Assembly (NCBI GenBank): GCA_028821395.1
Contig: JAPPGP010000199.1
Coordinates: forward strand, 1-36,510
Direction: 5' to 3'
Length of the DNA stretch: 36,510 nt
Origin: Defluviicoccus sp.
GTDB lineage: Bacteria; Pseudomonadota; Alphaproteobacteria; MPNO01
Each line of letters begins with the position of its first letter. Positions within the stretch are counted from its first letter, which is position 1. Below the pieces are notes generated by a model, which saw nothing but the letters and a program-made list of their open reading frames with translations, did not search any database and was not told where the DNA came from. The translations under genes and the position numbers were made by a program. This document shows, piece after piece, positions 1 to 9,656 of the stretch.

Positions 1-1269
1 AGCGTGAAGGAGGCGCGGGCGCTGGTCGGGGCGGGGCGGTTCGACGAGGCGCTTGCCATCCTGCGGCCGCTCGCCCGGGAGCCCGCTTCCCCCGCCAACG
101 CGCGGTTCCTGCTCGGGCTCGCGGCGATCGGCGCATCGCAGCTCGAGGGCGTTCCGGAGGCCCGGCGCGACGCGCTGCTCGACGAGGCGATCGCCACCCT
201 CCGCGCCATGCTGGTCGCCCGCCCGGAGCTGGTCCGCGTCCGCCTCGAGCTCGCCCGCGCCTTCTTCCACAAGGGCGAAGACGGGCTCGCGCGGCGGCAT
301 TTCGAACACGTGCTGGCCGGCAGGCCGCCGGCGGCGGTGGCGCTCAACGTGAACCGCTTCCTCGCGGCGATGCGGGCGCGCAAGCGCTGGAGCCTGCGCG
401 TCGGCATGGCGCTTGCGCCGGACAGCAATATCGGCGCCGCCTCGGACGAGCGCATCATCTACATCCATGGCCTCCCGTTCCGCCGCGACGCGGAAGAGCT
501 CACCACCTCGGGCATGGGCGTCTCGGCCTGGCTCGGCGGGGAGTATGAATATCCCCTGGGCCCGCGCTGGCGGCTGCGCGCGGGCGGCGACCTGTCGCGC
601 AGGGAGTACAGAGCCAGCGAGTTCGACCAGCTCACCGTCTCCGGCCAGGTCGGGCCGCGCCGGCTGATCGGCCGCGGCAGCGAGGTCAGCCTGCTGCTCA
701 CCGGGCTGCATCACTGGACCGGGTCGGGGCTGTCGGAGCCCTCGCACCGCGATATCGGCGTGCGGATCGAGGGGCGGCACCGGCTCACGCGGCGCACGAC
801 GCTCACCGCGCAAGTCTCCCGCGCCGAACGGCGCTACGACCGGGAGAAGTACCGCGACGGGCCGATCGCCGCTGTCTCGCTGATCACCGGCTGGGTCGCC
901 TCGCCGACCGTCCGGATCGCCGCGGAGCTGGGCTGGGGGCGCGAGCGCACGAAGAGCGAGACTTGGCGCCACACCAGCCGCCGGGTGGGGCTCGGGGCCA
1001 CGGCGCAGCTTCCCTGGGGGTTCACCGTGGGCGGCGCGGGCGATTTGCGCTGGGCCGACTGGGAGGGCGACTGGTTTCCCCACACCGAAGCCGGGGAGCC
1101 GCGCCGCGATCTGACCCGCACCATCCTGCTGTTCGCGCACAACCGGGCGCTCACCCTCCAAGGCTTCAGCCCGCAGGTCTCGGTGACCCAGGAGCAGCGG
1201 ACGACCAACGCCCAGCTCTACGACTACGACCGCCTGTTCGGCGAGATCCGCTTCGTGCGGCTGTTCTGA
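1..1269 (+). CDS. Slam/DUF560-type outer-membrane protein, 5' end outside window
   Basis: The reading frame is open from base 1, so the true start probably lies to the left; a GTG at base 4 is only the first in-window start codon. About 115 N-terminal residues look like TPR helices (AGRFDEALAILRPLA and FHKGEDGLARRHFEHVL). The rest is a beta-barrel-like stretch beginning ALAPDSNIGAAS, which resembles the PDSNIN signature of surface lipoprotein assembly modifier proteins. The chain ends in Phe (EIRFVRLF), as expected of an outer-membrane barrel recognised by BamA. Known Slam proteins move surface lipoproteins across the outer membrane. No client lipoprotein gene is visible, because anything upstream is cut off. 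The family call is firm; the client and exact role are unknown. Confidence 0.75.
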   Translation, partial: SVKEARALVGAGRFDEALAILRPLAREPASPANARFLLGLAAIGASQLEGVPEARRDALLDEAIATLRAMLVARPELVRVRLELARAFFHKGEDGLARRHFEHVLAGRPPAAVALNVNRFLAAMRARKRWSLRVGMALAPDSNIGAASDERIIYIHGLPFRRDAEELTTSGMGVSAWLGGEYEYPLGPRWRLRAGGDLSRREYRASEFDQLTVSGQVGPRRLIGRGSEVSLLLTGLHHWTGSGLSEPSHRDIGVRIEGRHRLTRRTTLTAQVSRAERRYDREKYRDGPIAAVSLITGWVASPTVRIAAELGWGRERTKSETWRHTSRRVGLGATAQLPWGFTVGGAGDLRWADWEGDWFPHTEAGEPRRDLTRTILLFAHNRALTLQGFSPQVSVTQEQRTTNAQLYDYDRLFGEIRFVRLF

Positions 1270-1359
1270 AGGATGCGGCAGGGCGGAGGCCGCACCGCCC
1301 GGGCGGGGGTCCCGCGGTTGGATGCACCGGCGCCATCGTGTAGGATGCCGCGCCGCCGA

Positions 1360-1376
1360 CCCCTCGGGGGCTTTTT
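1360..1376 (+). terminator. short hairpin with T-run after the Slam-like gene
   Basis: CCCC-TC-GGGG is followed by C and five T residues (1372-1376), a compact intrinsic-terminator layout about 90 bases after the Slam-like stop and 30 bases before fabI. The stem is short. A second GC-rich palindrome (GGGCGG at 1281-1286 with CCGCCC at 1295-1300) lies upstream. Confidence 0.4.
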
Positions 1377-1405
1377 CATACGCAAACACGTCGAGTGAGG
1401 GTTCA

Positions 1406-2221
1406 ATGTCCCGGTCCGAGCGCCTGTTGGAAGGCAAGCGGGGGCTGATCATGGGTGTCGCCAACGAGCGTTCGATCGCCTGGGGGATCGCCCGCGCGGC
1501 CGCGGGTCACGGCGCGGAGCTCGCCTTCACCTACCAGAACGACGCGCTCGCCAAGCGCGTCGGGCCGCTCGCCGAATCGGCCGGCTCGTCGTTCCTGCTG
1601 CGATGCGACGCCGGCGACCCGGAGAGTCTCGACGACGTGTTTGCGGCGCTGGAAGAGCGCTGGGGCACGCTCGACTTCGTGGTTCACGCGATCGCCTTCT
1701 CCGACAAGGAGGAGCTCAAGGGCCGCTATGTCGACACCTCGCCCGAGAACTTCGCGATGACGATGAACGTCTCCTGCTACTCCTTCACCGCGGTGTGCCG
1801 GCGCGCCTCGGCGCTGATGCCGGGCGGCGGCAGCCTGCTGACGCTCACCTATTCGGGCGCCGAGCGGGTGATGCCGCATTACAACGTCATGGGCGTGGCC
1901 AAGGCGGCGCTGGAGGCGAGCGTGCGCTATCTCGCGGTCGATTTCGGCGCCTCCAACATCCGCGTCAACGCGATCTCCGCCGGGCCGATCAAGACCCTCG
2001 CCGCGTCGGGGATCGGCGACTTCCGCTACATCCTCAAATGGAACGAGCTCAACGCCCCGCTGAAGCGCAACTCGACGATCGACGACGTGGGCGGCGCCGG
2101 GGTCTATCTGCTCTCCGACCTGTCGAGCGGGGTCACGGGCGAGGTGCACCACGTCGATTGCGGCTACCACGTGGTCGGGATGAAGGCGGCCGATGCGCCG
2201 GACATCTCGACCGTGATGTAG
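1406..2221 (+). CDS. fabI: enoyl-[acyl-carrier-protein] reductase (NADH), FabI
   Basis: This 271-residue protein carries out the last reduction of each fatty-acid elongation cycle, turning trans-2-enoyl-ACP into acyl-ACP in the cytosol. Its N-terminus has the FabI-type nucleotide loop [13 protein letters not shown]. The active-site stretch [19 protein letters not shown] supplies the Tyr-x6-Lys-type residues that distinguish FabI from ordinary short-chain dehydrogenases. Length matches the family (about 260-275). The ATG at 1406 is chosen because GAGGG sits a few bases upstream and the conserved N-terminus begins there; an in-frame ATG at 1322 would add a 28-residue tail without family support. 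aroC follows after 26 bases, so co-transcription is likely, an arrangement seen in many alphaproteobacteria. Confidence 0.95.
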   Translation: MSRSERLLEGKRGLIMGVANERSIAWGIARAAAGHGAELAFTYQNDALAKRVGPLAESAGSSFLLRCDAGDPESLDDVFAALEERWGTLDFVVHAIAFSDKEELKGRYVDTSPENFAMTMNVSCYSFTAVCRRASALMPGGGSLLTLTYSGAERVMPHYNVMGVAKAALEASVRYLAVDFGASNIRVNAISAGPIKTLAASGIGDFRYILKWNELNAPLKRNSTIDDVGGAGVYLLSDLSSGVTGEVHHVDCGYHVVGMKAADAPDISTVM

Positions 2222-2247
2222 GAGCCGCGCCGCCGAGGCGCCGCGCG

Positions 2248-3318
2248 ATGACCTTCAACACCCAGGGACGGATCTTTCGCTTCACCAGCTGGGGCGAGAG
2301 CCACGGCCCGGCGATCGGCTGCGTGGTCGACGGGACGCCGCCCGGCATCGCGCTCGCCGAGCCCGACATCCAGCGCTGGCTCGACCGGCGCCGGCCGGGG
2401 CAGAGCCGCCATGTCACCCAGCGCCGCGAACCCGACACCGTCGAGATCCTCTCCGGCACCTTCGAGGGCCACACCACGGGCACCCCGGTCTCGCTGCTGA
2501 TCCGCAACCAGGATGCGCGCTCGAAGGATTACGGCGAGATCCGCGACAGGTTCCGCCCGGGCCATGCCGATTTCACCTATCTGCGGAAATACGGCAGGCG
2601 CGACTACCGCGGCGGCGGCCGCGCATCGGCCCGGGAGACCGCGTGCCGGGTCGCCGCCGGCGCGATCGCCCGCAAGGTGCTGGGCCGCCGGGTGCGGATC
2701 CGCGGCGCCATGGTGCAGATGGGCGAGCATGCGGTCGACCGTTCGAAATGGGACTGGAAGGCAGTGGAGAAAAACCCCTTCTGGTGTCCCGACGCCGACG
2801 CGGCGGAGGCCTGGACGGACTATCTCGATACCGTCCGCAGCGCCGGGTCCTCGGTCGGCGCGGTGATCGAGGTGGTGGCGTCCGGCGTCCGCGCCGGGCT
2901 GGGCGCGCCGGTCTACGGCAAGCTCGATTCCGACCTCGCCGCGGCGATGATGGGCATCAACGCCGTCAAGGGTGTCGAGATCGGCGCCGGGTTCGGCGCG
3001 GCCGTGCTGACCGGCGAGGAGAACGCGGACGAGATGCGCATGCGGGGCGGCAAGCCGGTCTTCCTCTCCAACAACGCCGGCGGCATTTTGGGCGGCATAT
3101 CGACCGGCCAGGACATCGTGCTGCGCTTCGCGGTCAAGCCGACCAGCTCGATCCTCGCGCCTCGGCGGACGGTCACGGTGGACGGGCGCGACACCGAGAT
3201 CTCGACCCGCGGCCGCCACGATCCCTGTGTCGGCATCCGCGCGGTGCCGGTGGGCGAGGCGATGATGGCCTGCGTGCTGGCCGACCACCTGCTCCACCAC
3301 CGCGCCCAGTGCGGCTGA
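2248..3318 (+). CDS. aroC: chorismate synthase
   Basis: This 356-residue enzyme converts 5-enolpyruvylshikimate 3-phosphate to chorismate, the branch point to aromatic amino acids, folate and quinones, using reduced FMN as a non-consumed cofactor. Family signatures are clear: [22 protein letters not shown] at the N-terminus (GESHG), the [19 protein letters not shown] block, and [18 protein letters not shown] near the C-terminus. Length is typical (350-370). The start follows fabI by 26 bases and gives the canonical [20 protein letters not shown] opening. The gene is followed by a palindromic repeat cluster that separates it from the convergent tlyA. Confidence 0.97.
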   Translation: MTFNTQGRIFRFTSWGESHGPAIGCVVDGTPPGIALAEPDIQRWLDRRRPGQSRHVTQRREPDTVEILSGTFEGHTTGTPVSLLIRNQDARSKDYGEIRDRFRPGHADFTYLRKYGRRDYRGGGRASARETACRVAAGAIARKVLGRRVRIRGAMVQMGEHAVDRSKWDWKAVEKNPFWCPDADAAEAWTDYLDTVRSAGSSVGAVIEVVASGVRAGLGAPVYGKLDSDLAAAMMGINAVKGVEIGAGFGAAVLTGEENADEMRMRGGKPVFLSNNAGGILGGISTGQDIVLRFAVKPTSSILAPRRTVTVDGRDTEISTRGRHDPCVGIRAVPVGEAMMACVLADHLLHHRAQCG

Positions 3319-3330
3319 GGCGGGGGCGCC

Positions 3331-3428
3331 GCCGCCCGTCCCGACCGACCGCCGTGCCGGCGGAGCGGCCGCATGGATGGCCGAATCACCCGCGGACTGT
3401 GATCCGGGGGCCGGCCATGACGTGGTGG
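3331..3428. repeat. degenerate half-copy of a palindromic intergenic element
   Basis: This is the right-hand arm of the element seen complete at 3451-3560 and 3637-3763. It has a degraded CCGACCGCCGTGCCGGCGGAG core, then GGATGGCCGAATCACCCG and GGGGGCCGGCCATGACG. The left arm is missing. It starts just after the aroC stop. No gene is supported here. Confidence 0.6.
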
Positions 3429-3450
3429 TGGGAGCGCCAACACTCCCCTT

Positions 3451-3560
3451 CGTCATGCCCCGCCTTGATCCGGGCATCCATGGGCGCCGCCCCCCTCCCG
3501 TCCGACCGGCGTGCGGGCGGGGAGGCCGGGTGGATGGCCGGATCAAGGCCGGCCATGACG
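3451..3560. repeat. palindromic intergenic element, copy 1
   Basis: The left arm CGTCATGCCCCGCCTTGATC (continuing CGGGCATCCATGG) pairs with the right arm GGATGGCCGGATCAAGGCCG (ending GGCCATGACG). Inside lies a nested GC-rich hairpin, CCCTCCCGTCCGACCGG against GCGGGCGGGGAGG. Chance translations give peptides like VMAGLDPAIH, which I recognise from intergenic repeats scattered through alphaproteobacterial genomes. Between convergent aroC and tlyA it could act as a two-way transcript end. That role is inferred. Confidence 0.8.
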
Positions 3561-3636
3561 AAGGGGGGACGCGGTGGGGGGATCGTCGAGGAAGGACCGG
3601 TGGTCCGCCGCCTTCCTTGGCATGGCCACCCTCCCC

Positions 3637-3763
3637 CGTCATGCCCGGACTCGATCCGGGCACCCATGGGCGCCGCCCCCTCCCGTCCGACCGGCGTGCG
3701 GGCGGGGAGGTCGCGTGGAAGGCCGGATCACCCCCGGACTTGATCCGGGAGCGAGACATGACG
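3637..3763. repeat. palindromic intergenic element, copy 2
   Basis: This has the same organisation as 3451-3560: left arm CGTCATGCCCGGACTCGATC (continuing CGGGCA), an internal core starting CCCTCCCGTCCGACCGGCGT that is identical to copy 1, and right arm GGACTTGATCCGGG ending ACATGACG. It ends 16 bases before the tlyA stop. The three copies fill almost all of 3319-3779, and nothing else is seen in that 461-base gap. Confidence 0.8.
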
Positions 3764-3779
3764 TGGTGGCGGCCCTTCG

Positions 3780-4541
3780 CTACGCCCGCTCGCCGGCGAT
3801 CAGGTACTCGCGGTTTCCTCCGGCGCCCTCGATCGGGCTCTCGATCAGGCCGAGCACGCGCCAGCCGTCGCGGGCGGCGAGCCAGGCTTCGATGCGGCGG
3901 CAGGCGGCGTCGCGCGCGGCCGCGTCGCGGACGATGCCGCCCTTCCCCACCGCGCCCCGGCCGACCTCGAATTGCGGCTTGATCAGCGCGACCAGCCGGG
4001 CGCCGGGGGCGGCCAGCGCCAGCGGCGCGGGCAGGATGGTCTCGAGCCCGATGAAGCTCGCATCGCAGACGACCGCGTCGACCGGCTCCGGGACGTGTTC
4101 GTCGGAGATGTAGCGCGCGTTCAGCCGGTCGAGCACCGCCACCCGCTCGTCCTGGCGCAGCCGCCAGAGCATCTGCCCGCGTCCGACATCCACCGCGTAC
4201 ACCCGCGCGGCCCCGCGGGCGAGCAGCACGTCGGTGAAGCCGCCGGTCGACGCGCCGATATCGAGCGCGACCGCTCCGGCCACGTCGATGTCGAAATGGA
4301 CGAGCGCGTGATCGAGCTTGAAACCGCCGCGCGAGGCCCAGCGATCCGCGCCGCCCCGCAGCTCCAGCGCGGCTTCGGCGGCCACGATGTGGCCCGGCTT
4401 GTCGAGCCGCCGGTCCCCGGACCAGATCTTTCCGGCGCGGATCAGCGCCTGGGCCTCGGTCCTGCTCGCGGCGAGGCCGCGCGCCTCGACCAGGGCGTCG
4501 AGCCGGCGCTTCCTAGATTTTGGCGGCGACGGATTCGCCAC
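3780..4541 (-). CDS. tlyA: TlyA family S4/FtsJ-type rRNA (2'-O) methyltransferase
   Basis: This 253-residue protein belongs to the TlyA family, which methylates the 2'-O of cytidines in 16S and 23S rRNA with SAM; the old name hemolysin comes from an early screen. An S4 RNA-binding domain covers about residues 11-70 ([28 protein letters not shown]). The methyltransferase begins at [15 protein letters not shown], with SAM loop [15 protein letters not shown] and later CDASFIGL and [10 protein letters not shown]. The GTG at 4541 is chosen because GGAGG lies 9 bases upstream and the next residues are conserved; an ATG at 4583 would extend further into dxs. Either way the start overlaps the dxs 3' end (29 bases with GTG), suggesting translational coupling. 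Confidence 0.9.
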   Translation of the reverse strand: MANPSPPKSRKRRLDALVEARGLAASRTEAQALIRAGKIWSGDRRLDKPGHIVAAEAALELRGGADRWASRGGFKLDHALVHFDIDVAGAVALDIGASTGGFTDVLLARGAARVYAVDVGRGQMLWRLRQDERVAVLDRLNARYISDEHVPEPVDAVVCDASFIGLETILPAPLALAAPGARLVALIKPQFEVGRGAVGKGGIVRDAAARDAACRRIEAWLAARDGWRVLGLIESPIEGAGGNREYLIAGERA

Positions 4542-6426
4542 GCCCCAGCGCCTCCAGGGCGGTGGCCACGATGTGGCGCGCATTCAGCCCGGCCGCCTCG
4601 TATTGCAGCTTCGGGCTGTCCTGGTCGAGGAACCGGTCGGGCAGCACCATGGGACGGATCTTGAGCCCCCCGTCAAGCACCTGGCGGAGCGCCAGCAGCT
4701 GCAGCACCTGGGATCCGAAGCCGCCGATCGATCCCTCCTCGACGGTGATCAGCACCTCGTGCTCGCGGGCGAGGCGGAGGATCAGCGCCTCGTCGAGCGG
4801 CTTGGCGAAACGCGCATCGGCGACAGTCGTCGAAATCCCCTTCGCCGCGAGGTCCTCGGCCGCTTCCAGCGCCTCCTGCAGCCGCGCCCCGTAGGACAGG
4901 ATGGCGATGGTCGAGCCTTCGCGCATCACCCGCCCCTCGCCCAGCTTCAGCACTTCGCCCCGCTCCGGCAGGGCGACGCCGAACCCGTTGCCGCGCGGGT
5001 AGCGGAAGGCAGACGGGCGGTCGTCGATCGCCACCGCGGTCGCCACCATGTGAACCAGCTCGGCCTCGTCCGCCGCGGCCATCAGCACCATCCCGGGCAG
5101 GCAGCCGAGATAGGCGATGTCGAACGCGCCGGCATGGGTCTGGCCGTCGGCGCCGACCAGACCCGCGCGATCCATCGCGAAGCGCACCGGCAGGCTCTGG
5201 ATCGCGACGTCGTGGACGATCTGGTCGAAGGCGCGCTGCAGGAAGGTGGAATAGATCGCCGCGAACGGCTTCATGCCATCGGCGGCGAGCCCGGCGGCGA
5301 AGGTCACGCCGTGCTGCTCGGCGAGCCCGACATCGAAGGCGCGGTCGGGAAATGCCTTCTGGAAGGCATCGACGCCGGTCCCGGACGGCATCGCCGCGGT
5401 GATGGCGACGATCTTGTCGTCCCTCTCCGCCTCGGCGATCAGGCTGTTGGCGAACACCTTGGTGAAGGACGGGACGTTGGTCTTGGGCTTGTCCTGGACG
5501 CCGCTGACGACCTCGAACCTGGAGACGCCGTGATAGCGGTCGGCCGACTCCTCGGCCGGGGCGTAGCCCTTGCCCTTCACGGTGACCACGTGGACCAGGA
5601 TGGGCCCCTCGCCGACATCGTCGCGGGCATTGCGCAACACCGGCAGCAAATGATCCAGGTTGTGTCCGTCCACCGGCCCGACATAGAAGAAGCCGAGCTC
5701 TTCGAATAGCGTGCCGCCGGTCACCAGCCCGCGGGCGTATTCCTCGGCCCGCTTGACGCCGCGCTCGACGGCGCGCGGAAACCGCTCGGCGATATGGTGG
5801 GCGGCGTCGCGCAGGCTGCGGTAGCTCTTCGACGAGATCAGCCGCGACAGATAAGCGCTCATCGCGCCGACCGGCGGGGCGATCGACATGTCGTTGTCGT
5901 TGAGCACGACGATCAGCCGGCTGTCCAGCGATCCGGCATGGTTGAGCCCCTCATAGGCCATCCCGCCGGTGAGCGCGCCGTCGCCGATCACCGCGACGAC
6001 CCGGTTGCTGCGGCCCTGCAGATCGCGCCCGACCGCGAAGCCGAGCCCGGCCGAGACCGATGTCGAGGCATGCGCCGCGCCGAACGGGTCGTACTCGCTC
6101 TCGGAGCGCTTGGTGAACCCGGACAGCCCGCCGCCCTGGCGGATCGTGCGGATTCGGTCGCGTCGTCCGGTCAGGATCTTGTGCGGGTAGCACTGGTGCC
6201 CGACATCCCAGATCAGGATGTCGTCCGGCGTATCGAAGAGGTGGTGCAGCGCGACGGTGAGCTCGATCACGCCGAGCCCGGCGCCGAGATGCCCGCCGGT
6301 GGTCGACACGGCGTCGACCATTTCGGCGCGCAGCTCGTCCGCCACGGCGCGCAACTCCCTGGGCGACATGTCGCGCAGGTCGCGCGGCCATTGAATGTTG
6401 TCCAGGTGGGGAGTCTCGATTGACAT
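4513..6426 (-). CDS. dxs: 1-deoxy-D-xylulose-5-phosphate synthase
   Basis: This 637-residue thiamine-diphosphate enzyme condenses pyruvate with glyceraldehyde 3-phosphate, the first step of the non-mevalonate isoprenoid pathway. [18 protein letters not shown] (His46) and VGHQCYPHK mark the N-terminal catalytic region. [18 protein letters not shown] at about 148-163, followed by NDNDMSI, is the ThDP/Mg binding motif. [15 protein letters not shown] is the transketolase-like pyrimidine domain signature. Length is typical (620-640). The ATG at 6426 has AAGGA about 7-8 bases upstream. It lies 17 bases downstream of ispA, so deoxyxylulose phosphate supply and prenyl chain synthesis are probably co-transcribed. 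Confidence 0.97.
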   Translation of the reverse strand: MSIETPHLDNIQWPRDLRDMSPRELRAVADELRAEMVDAVSTTGGHLGAGLGVIELTVALHHLFDTPDDILIWDVGHQCYPHKILTGRRDRIRTIRQGGGLSGFTKRSESEYDPFGAAHASTSVSAGLGFAVGRDLQGRSNRVVAVIGDGALTGGMAYEGLNHAGSLDSRLIVVLNDNDMSIAPPVGAMSAYLSRLISSKSYRSLRDAAHHIAERFPRAVERGVKRAEEYARGLVTGGTLFEELGFFYVGPVDGHNLDHLLPVLRNARDDVGEGPILVHVVTVKGKGYAPAEESADRYHGVSRFEVVSGVQDKPKTNVPSFTKVFANSLIAEAERDDKIVAITAAMPSGTGVDAFQKAFPDRAFDVGLAEQHGVTFAAGLAADGMKPFAAIYSTFLQRAFDQIVHDVAIQSLPVRFAMDRAGLVGADGQTHAGAFDIAYLGCLPGMVLMAAADEAELVHMVATAVAIDDRPSAFRYPRGNGFGVALPERGEVLKLGEGRVMREGSTIAILSYGARLQEALEAAEDLAAKGISTTVADARFAKPLDEALILRLAREHEVLITVEEGSIGGFGSQVLQLLALRQVLDGGLKIRPMVLPDRFLDQDSPKLQYEAAGLNARHIVATALEALGRGESVAAKI

Positions 6427-6443
6427 GGTGACTTCCTTACCCT

Positions 6444-7349
6444 TCAGCTCCTGCGCTGCAACACATAGTCGCCGAAGCCTCGCAACGCGTCGGCATCGGG
6501 GCCGAAACCGTCGAGCCGCGCCACCGCGCGGTCGACCAGCGAACGCGCCTCGCGCCGCGCGCCTTCGACGCCGAGCGCGGCGACGAACGTCGCCTTGCCC
6601 GCCGCCGCATCCTTGCCGACCTTCTTGCCGAGGACCGCTTCCTCGCCGGTCACGTCGAGCAGGTCGTCGACGATCTGAAAGGCCAGACCGACGTCGTAGC
6701 CATAGGCGCGCAGCATTGCGCGCAGCGCTGCCGGGGCGTCCCCGAGCACGGCGCCCGCCTCGCAGCCGAAGGCGATCAGCGCGCCCGTCTTCATGCGTTC
6801 GAGGACGGCGATCAGCTCGAAATCCACCGCCTCGTGCTGCGCCGAGAGGTCGATCATCTGGCCGCCCACCATGCCGAGCCCGCCGGCGGCTTCGGCGAGC
6901 GCGCGGACCAGCTCGATCCGGATCGCCGGCGATGGATGGGTCTCCTCGTCGGCGAGAACCTCGAAAGCGCGGGTGAGCAGGGCGTCGCCGGCGAGGATCG
7001 CCGTCGCTTCGTCGAACGCGACATGGCAGGACGGCTTACCGCGGCGCATGTCGTCGTCGTCCATCGCCGGCAGGTCGTCATGCACCAGGGAGTAGGCGTG
7101 GACCATCTCGATGGCTGCGGCGACGCGCAGCGCGCCGCCGTCGTCGGCGCCCGCCAGCCGGGCGCCGGTCCGCACCAGGAACCCGCGCAGCCGCTTGCCG
7201 CCGCCCAGCGCGCCGTAGCGCATTGCCTCGTAGAGCTGCGCGGCGGGCCCGTCCGGCTCGGGCAGCTCGCGCCCGAGCGTCTCGTCCACCGCCGCCGCGG
7301 TCTCCGCCATCGCGCCGGCGAGATCGGTATCGATCAAGACGTCAGTCAA
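6444..7349 (-). CDS. ispA: farnesyl diphosphate synthase, (2E,6E)
   Basis: This protein of up to 301 residues condenses IPP with DMAPP and GPP to make farnesyl diphosphate. The first aspartate-rich motif is [11 protein letters not shown] (Asp91-Asp97) and the second is DDLLD (228-232). [11 protein letters not shown] binds the diphosphate. The residues before the first motif (HAYSLVHDD) match the short-chain bacterial farnesyl type, as in E. coli IspA. The start is uncertain. A TTG at 7349 overlaps the xseB stop by 8 bases, with GGAG 10 bases upstream, and fits tight coupling. The next in-frame ATG, at 7310, has no ribosome-binding site and would shorten the protein by 13 residues. Confidence 0.93.
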   Translation of the reverse strand: MTDVLIDTDLAGAMAETAAAVDETLGRELPEPDGPAAQLYEAMRYGALGGGKRLRGFLVRTGARLAGADDGGALRVAAAIEMVHAYSLVHDDLPAMDDDDMRRGKPSCHVAFDEATAILAGDALLTRAFEVLADEETHPSPAIRIELVRALAEAAGGLGMVGGQMIDLSAQHEAVDFELIAVLERMKTGALIAFGCEAGAVLGDAPAALRAMLRAYGYDVGLAFQIVDDLLDVTGEEAVLGKKVGKDAAAGKATFVAALGVEGARREARSLVDRAVARLDGFGPDADALRGFGDYVLQRRS

Positions 7350-7593
7350 TATCCGCAGGCTCCACCCCCGCCGGCTCCGATCCCTGGAAGGAGATTTTTT
7401 CGATGCGCGCCCTGGCCTCGCCCAGCTTGGCTTCGCAATGGGTCTTCAGGGCGATGCCGCGCTCATAGGCGCCGATGGCGTCGTCGAGCCTGGCCTCGCC
7501 TCCTTCGAGCGTGCGGACGATCGCTTCTAGCTGCTCCAGGGCGTCCTCAAAGGATAGGTTCGCTATGTCTTCGCTCGCCTTAGTCTCTGCCAT
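7342..7593 (-). CDS. xseB: exodeoxyribonuclease VII small subunit
   Basis: This 83-residue protein is the small helical subunit of exonuclease VII, which degrades single-stranded DNA from both ends together with XseA; xseA is not in the window. The family core SFEDALEQLEAIVRTLEGGE and the following LDDAIGAYERGIALKTHCE are present, and length is typical. The ATG at 7593 is preferred over an in-frame TTG at 7611 that adds six residues. The 3' end overlaps ispA. This xseB-ispA-dxs-tlyA run is a recurrent alphaproteobacterial arrangement. Confidence 0.92.
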   Translation of the reverse strand: MAETKASEDIANLSFEDALEQLEAIVRTLEGGEARLDDAIGAYERGIALKTHCEAKLGEARARIEKISFQGSEPAGVEPADID

Positions 7594-7613
7594 TTCGGCA
7601 TCCCGATCCAATA

Positions 7614-7619
7614 ATTATA
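7614..7619 (-). promoter_or_regulatory. possible -10 box of the xseB-ispA-dxs-tlyA operon
   Basis: Reading the minus strand, a perfect TATAAT lies in an AT-rich patch about 20 bases before the xseB ATG, unusual in this GC-rich window. No convincing -35 is present: TTGCCG is 21 bases upstream. The call rests on the hexamer and its position. Confidence 0.25.
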
Positions 7620-7693
7620 ATTTGGTTTCACGTCTCTAGACGGCAACCTAACATTATTTTCTCAGAAGGGATCCCGCCGCCGGCCGGTGCCCG

Positions 7694-8620
7694 TCACGCG
7701 CTCATCAGCACGCCGACATGGGCGGCGACGCTGGCCGCCAGCGCGTCGAGGTCGTAGCCGCCTTCGAGCGTCGCCACCAGACGCCCGTCGCAGACCTCGT
7801 CGGCGATCCCGCAGAGCCGCTCGGTGACCCATGCATAGTCGTCCTCCAGCAGCCTGAGAGTCGCCAGCGGGTCGCTCTCATGGGCGTCGAAACCGGCCGA
7901 GACCAGGATCAGATCGGGCGAGAACGCGCTCAGCGCCGGCAGCACGCCGCCTTCCATGCCGGCGCGGAACTCGGCCGAGCCGGAGCCGGGCCTGAGCGGC
8001 ACGTTGACGATGTTGCCGCAGCCCGTCTCCTCGGCCCGGCCGGTCCCGGGGTAGAGCGGAAATTCATGCGTCGAGGCGAAGAACAGCGAGGGATCGGACC
8101 AAAAGATCGCCTGGGTTCCGTTGCCGTGGTGGACGTCGAAATCGACGACCGCCACCCGGTCGGCGCCGAGCGCCTCGCGCGCATGCAGCGCGCCGACGGC
8201 GACGTTGTTGAACAGGCAGAAACCCATGCTGCGCCGGGATTCGGCGTGGTGTCCGGGCGGGCGCACGGCGCAGAACGCGTTTTCCGCCTCGCCGCCCATC
8301 ACCGCCTCCACGGCGGCGACCATGGCTCCTGCCGCGCGGAGCGACGCCTCGCCCGAGTCGGCCGACATCACGGTATCGGCGTCGACCCGCACCCGACCCT
8401 CGCCGGGCACGGCGTCGAGCAGCGCCTCGACGAAGCCGGGCGCATGGGCGCGCGCGAGCTGGCCGGTCTCCGCTTCGGGCGCCTCGCGCCGGTCGAGCCC
8501 GGCGAAGGCGTCGGCCGAGAGCGCCTCGATCACCGCGCGTATGCGGTCGGGACGCTCGGGATGGCCCTGCCCGGTGTCGTGCCGTTCCGAGCTCGGGTGG
8601 TGATAGAGCAGGGTCGTCAT
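7694..8620 (-). CDS. histone deacetylase family (class II-like amidohydrolase)
   Basis: This 308-residue zinc amidohydrolase of the arginase/deacetylase fold belongs with bacterial HDAC-like and acetylpolyamine amidohydrolases. Motifs appear in order: RPPGHHAE (active-site His124-His125), GFCLFNN, DFDVHHGNGTQ with zinc ligands Asp162 and His164, and SAGFDAH with the third ligand Asp245. The closing EGGYDLDAL is also typical. Bacterial members remove acetyl or related acyl groups from small molecules or proteins; this substrate is unknown. The ATG at 8620 follows the upstream metallo-hydrolase by 15 bases, so the two are likely co-transcribed. The gene lies upstream of xseB, a neighbourhood I associate with Rhizobiales-like genomes. 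Confidence 0.92.
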   Translation of the reverse strand: MTTLLYHHPSSERHDTGQGHPERPDRIRAVIEALSADAFAGLDRREAPEAETGQLARAHAPGFVEALLDAVPGEGRVRVDADTVMSADSGEASLRAAGAMVAAVEAVMGGEAENAFCAVRPPGHHAESRRSMGFCLFNNVAVGALHAREALGADRVAVVDFDVHHGNGTQAIFWSDPSLFFASTHEFPLYPGTGRAEETGCGNIVNVPLRPGSGSAEFRAGMEGGVLPALSAFSPDLILVSAGFDAHESDPLATLRLLEDDYAWVTERLCGIADEVCDGRLVATLEGGYDLDALAASVAAHVGVLMSA

Positions 8621-8635
8621 CGCCGTTCCCCCGGG

Positions 8636-9499
8636 CTAAAGCACATCGATCGGCACCTTGAGATATCTCTGTCCGTTGCTCTCAGGCGCCGGCAGGCGCC
8701 CGCCGCGGATATTGACCTGGACGGCCGGCACCATCAGCCGCGGCATCGAGAGCTCGGCGTCGCGGGCGGTGCGCGCGGCAACGAAGCTCTCACGGCTCAC
8801 CCCGTCGCGGCAATGGATGTTGCTGCGGCGCTGTTCCGCGACAGTGGTCTCCCAAGCGAAGTCGCGCGCGCCGCCGGCACCGTAGTCGTGGCACATGAAC
8901 AGCCTCGTCTCCGGCGGCAGGGCGAGGATCCGGCAGAGCGAACCGTAGAGCGCCTCCGCGCAGCCGCCGGGGAAATCCGCCCGCGCCGTGCCGGAATCGG
9001 GCATGAACAGCGTATCGCCCACGAACGCCGCATCGCCCAACACGTAGCAGGCGCAGGCCGGGGTATGGCCCGGCGTATGCACCACCCGCCCGGCGATTTC
9101 GCCGATCGCCAATGTGTCGCCGTCGGCGAACAGGCGGTCGAATTGCGGCCCCTCGGCGGCGAGGTCGTGCTCGATATTGAACAGCGACCCGAAAGTCTTC
9201 TGCACTTCGATGACACCCGCGCCGATGCCGGTTCTGCCTCCGAGCTTTCCCTGGACATAGGGCGCGGCGCTGATGTGATCGGCATGCACATGGGTCTCGA
9301 GGATCCAGTCGACCGAGAGCCCGCCGCGTTCGACGGCGGCGATCAGCCGGTCGGCGGATTCGGTGGAAGTCCGGCCCGCCGAGGGATCGAAATCGAGCAC
9401 CGGATCGACGACCGCCGCGCGCCCGGTCTCGCCGTCGGAGACGATGTAGGAAATCGAATTGGTCTTCGGGTCGAAGAACGAGTCTACGGTCGGCGTCAC
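8636..9499 (-). CDS. metallo-beta-lactamase-fold hydrolase, ETHE1/BLH persulfide-dioxygenase-like
   Basis: This 287-residue protein has HVHADH (His70, His72, Asp74, His75), HTPGHTPACACY (His145), GDTLFMPDSGTARADFPGG (Asp162) and CHDY (His204). The DSGTARADFPGG segment and the C-terminal NIHCRDGVSRESFVAAR block resemble the ETHE1/BLH group rather than glyoxalase II. Known members are iron persulfide dioxygenases that oxidise glutathione persulfide during sulfide detoxification. No BigR-like regulator, rhodanese or sulfide:quinone reductase is adjacent, so the activity is inferred from family only. The GTG start at 9499 has GGAAGG 9 bases upstream. Confidence 0.85.
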   Translation of the reverse strand: MTPTVDSFFDPKTNSISYIVSDGETGRAAVVDPVLDFDPSAGRTSTESADRLIAAVERGGLSVDWILETHVHADHISAAPYVQGKLGGRTGIGAGVIEVQKTFGSLFNIEHDLAAEGPQFDRLFADGDTLAIGEIAGRVVHTPGHTPACACYVLGDAAFVGDTLFMPDSGTARADFPGGCAEALYGSLCRILALPPETRLFMCHDYGAGGARDFAWETTVAEQRRSNIHCRDGVSRESFVAARTARDAELSMPRLMVPAVQVNIRGGRLPAPESNGQRYLKVPIDVL

Positions 9500-9588
9500 G
9501 GGACCAAACCTTCCGGCACGGCTGGAATGACGGCAATTCTACAACATTGCGCCCCCGTCTTTGATCCTCCTTTGCGGAGCGCGGCAAA

Positions 9589-9617
9589 TTGACCGCGCCG
9601 GCCCATGACCCTATTGC
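9589..9617 (+). promoter_or_regulatory. candidate promoter of the DmsC-like gene
   Basis: TTGACC (9589-9594) is separated by 17 bases from TATTGC (9612-9617), ending 39 bases before the ATG at 9657. The -35 matches five of six consensus bases; the -10 is weak. Confidence 0.35.
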
Positions 9618-9656
9618 TTCGCCGACACGCGCCCGCCGCGCGGACGGGAGCCCGGA

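Noticed and set aside
3386..3982. short open frames encoding peptides like VMAGLDPAIH in the aroC-tlyA gap
   Set aside because: They are translations of the palindromic element, present on both strands, not genes.
3780..4541. hemolysin, as suggested by the TlyA name
   Set aside because: The S4 and FtsJ-type methyltransferase motifs indicate rRNA methylation; there is no pore-forming feature.
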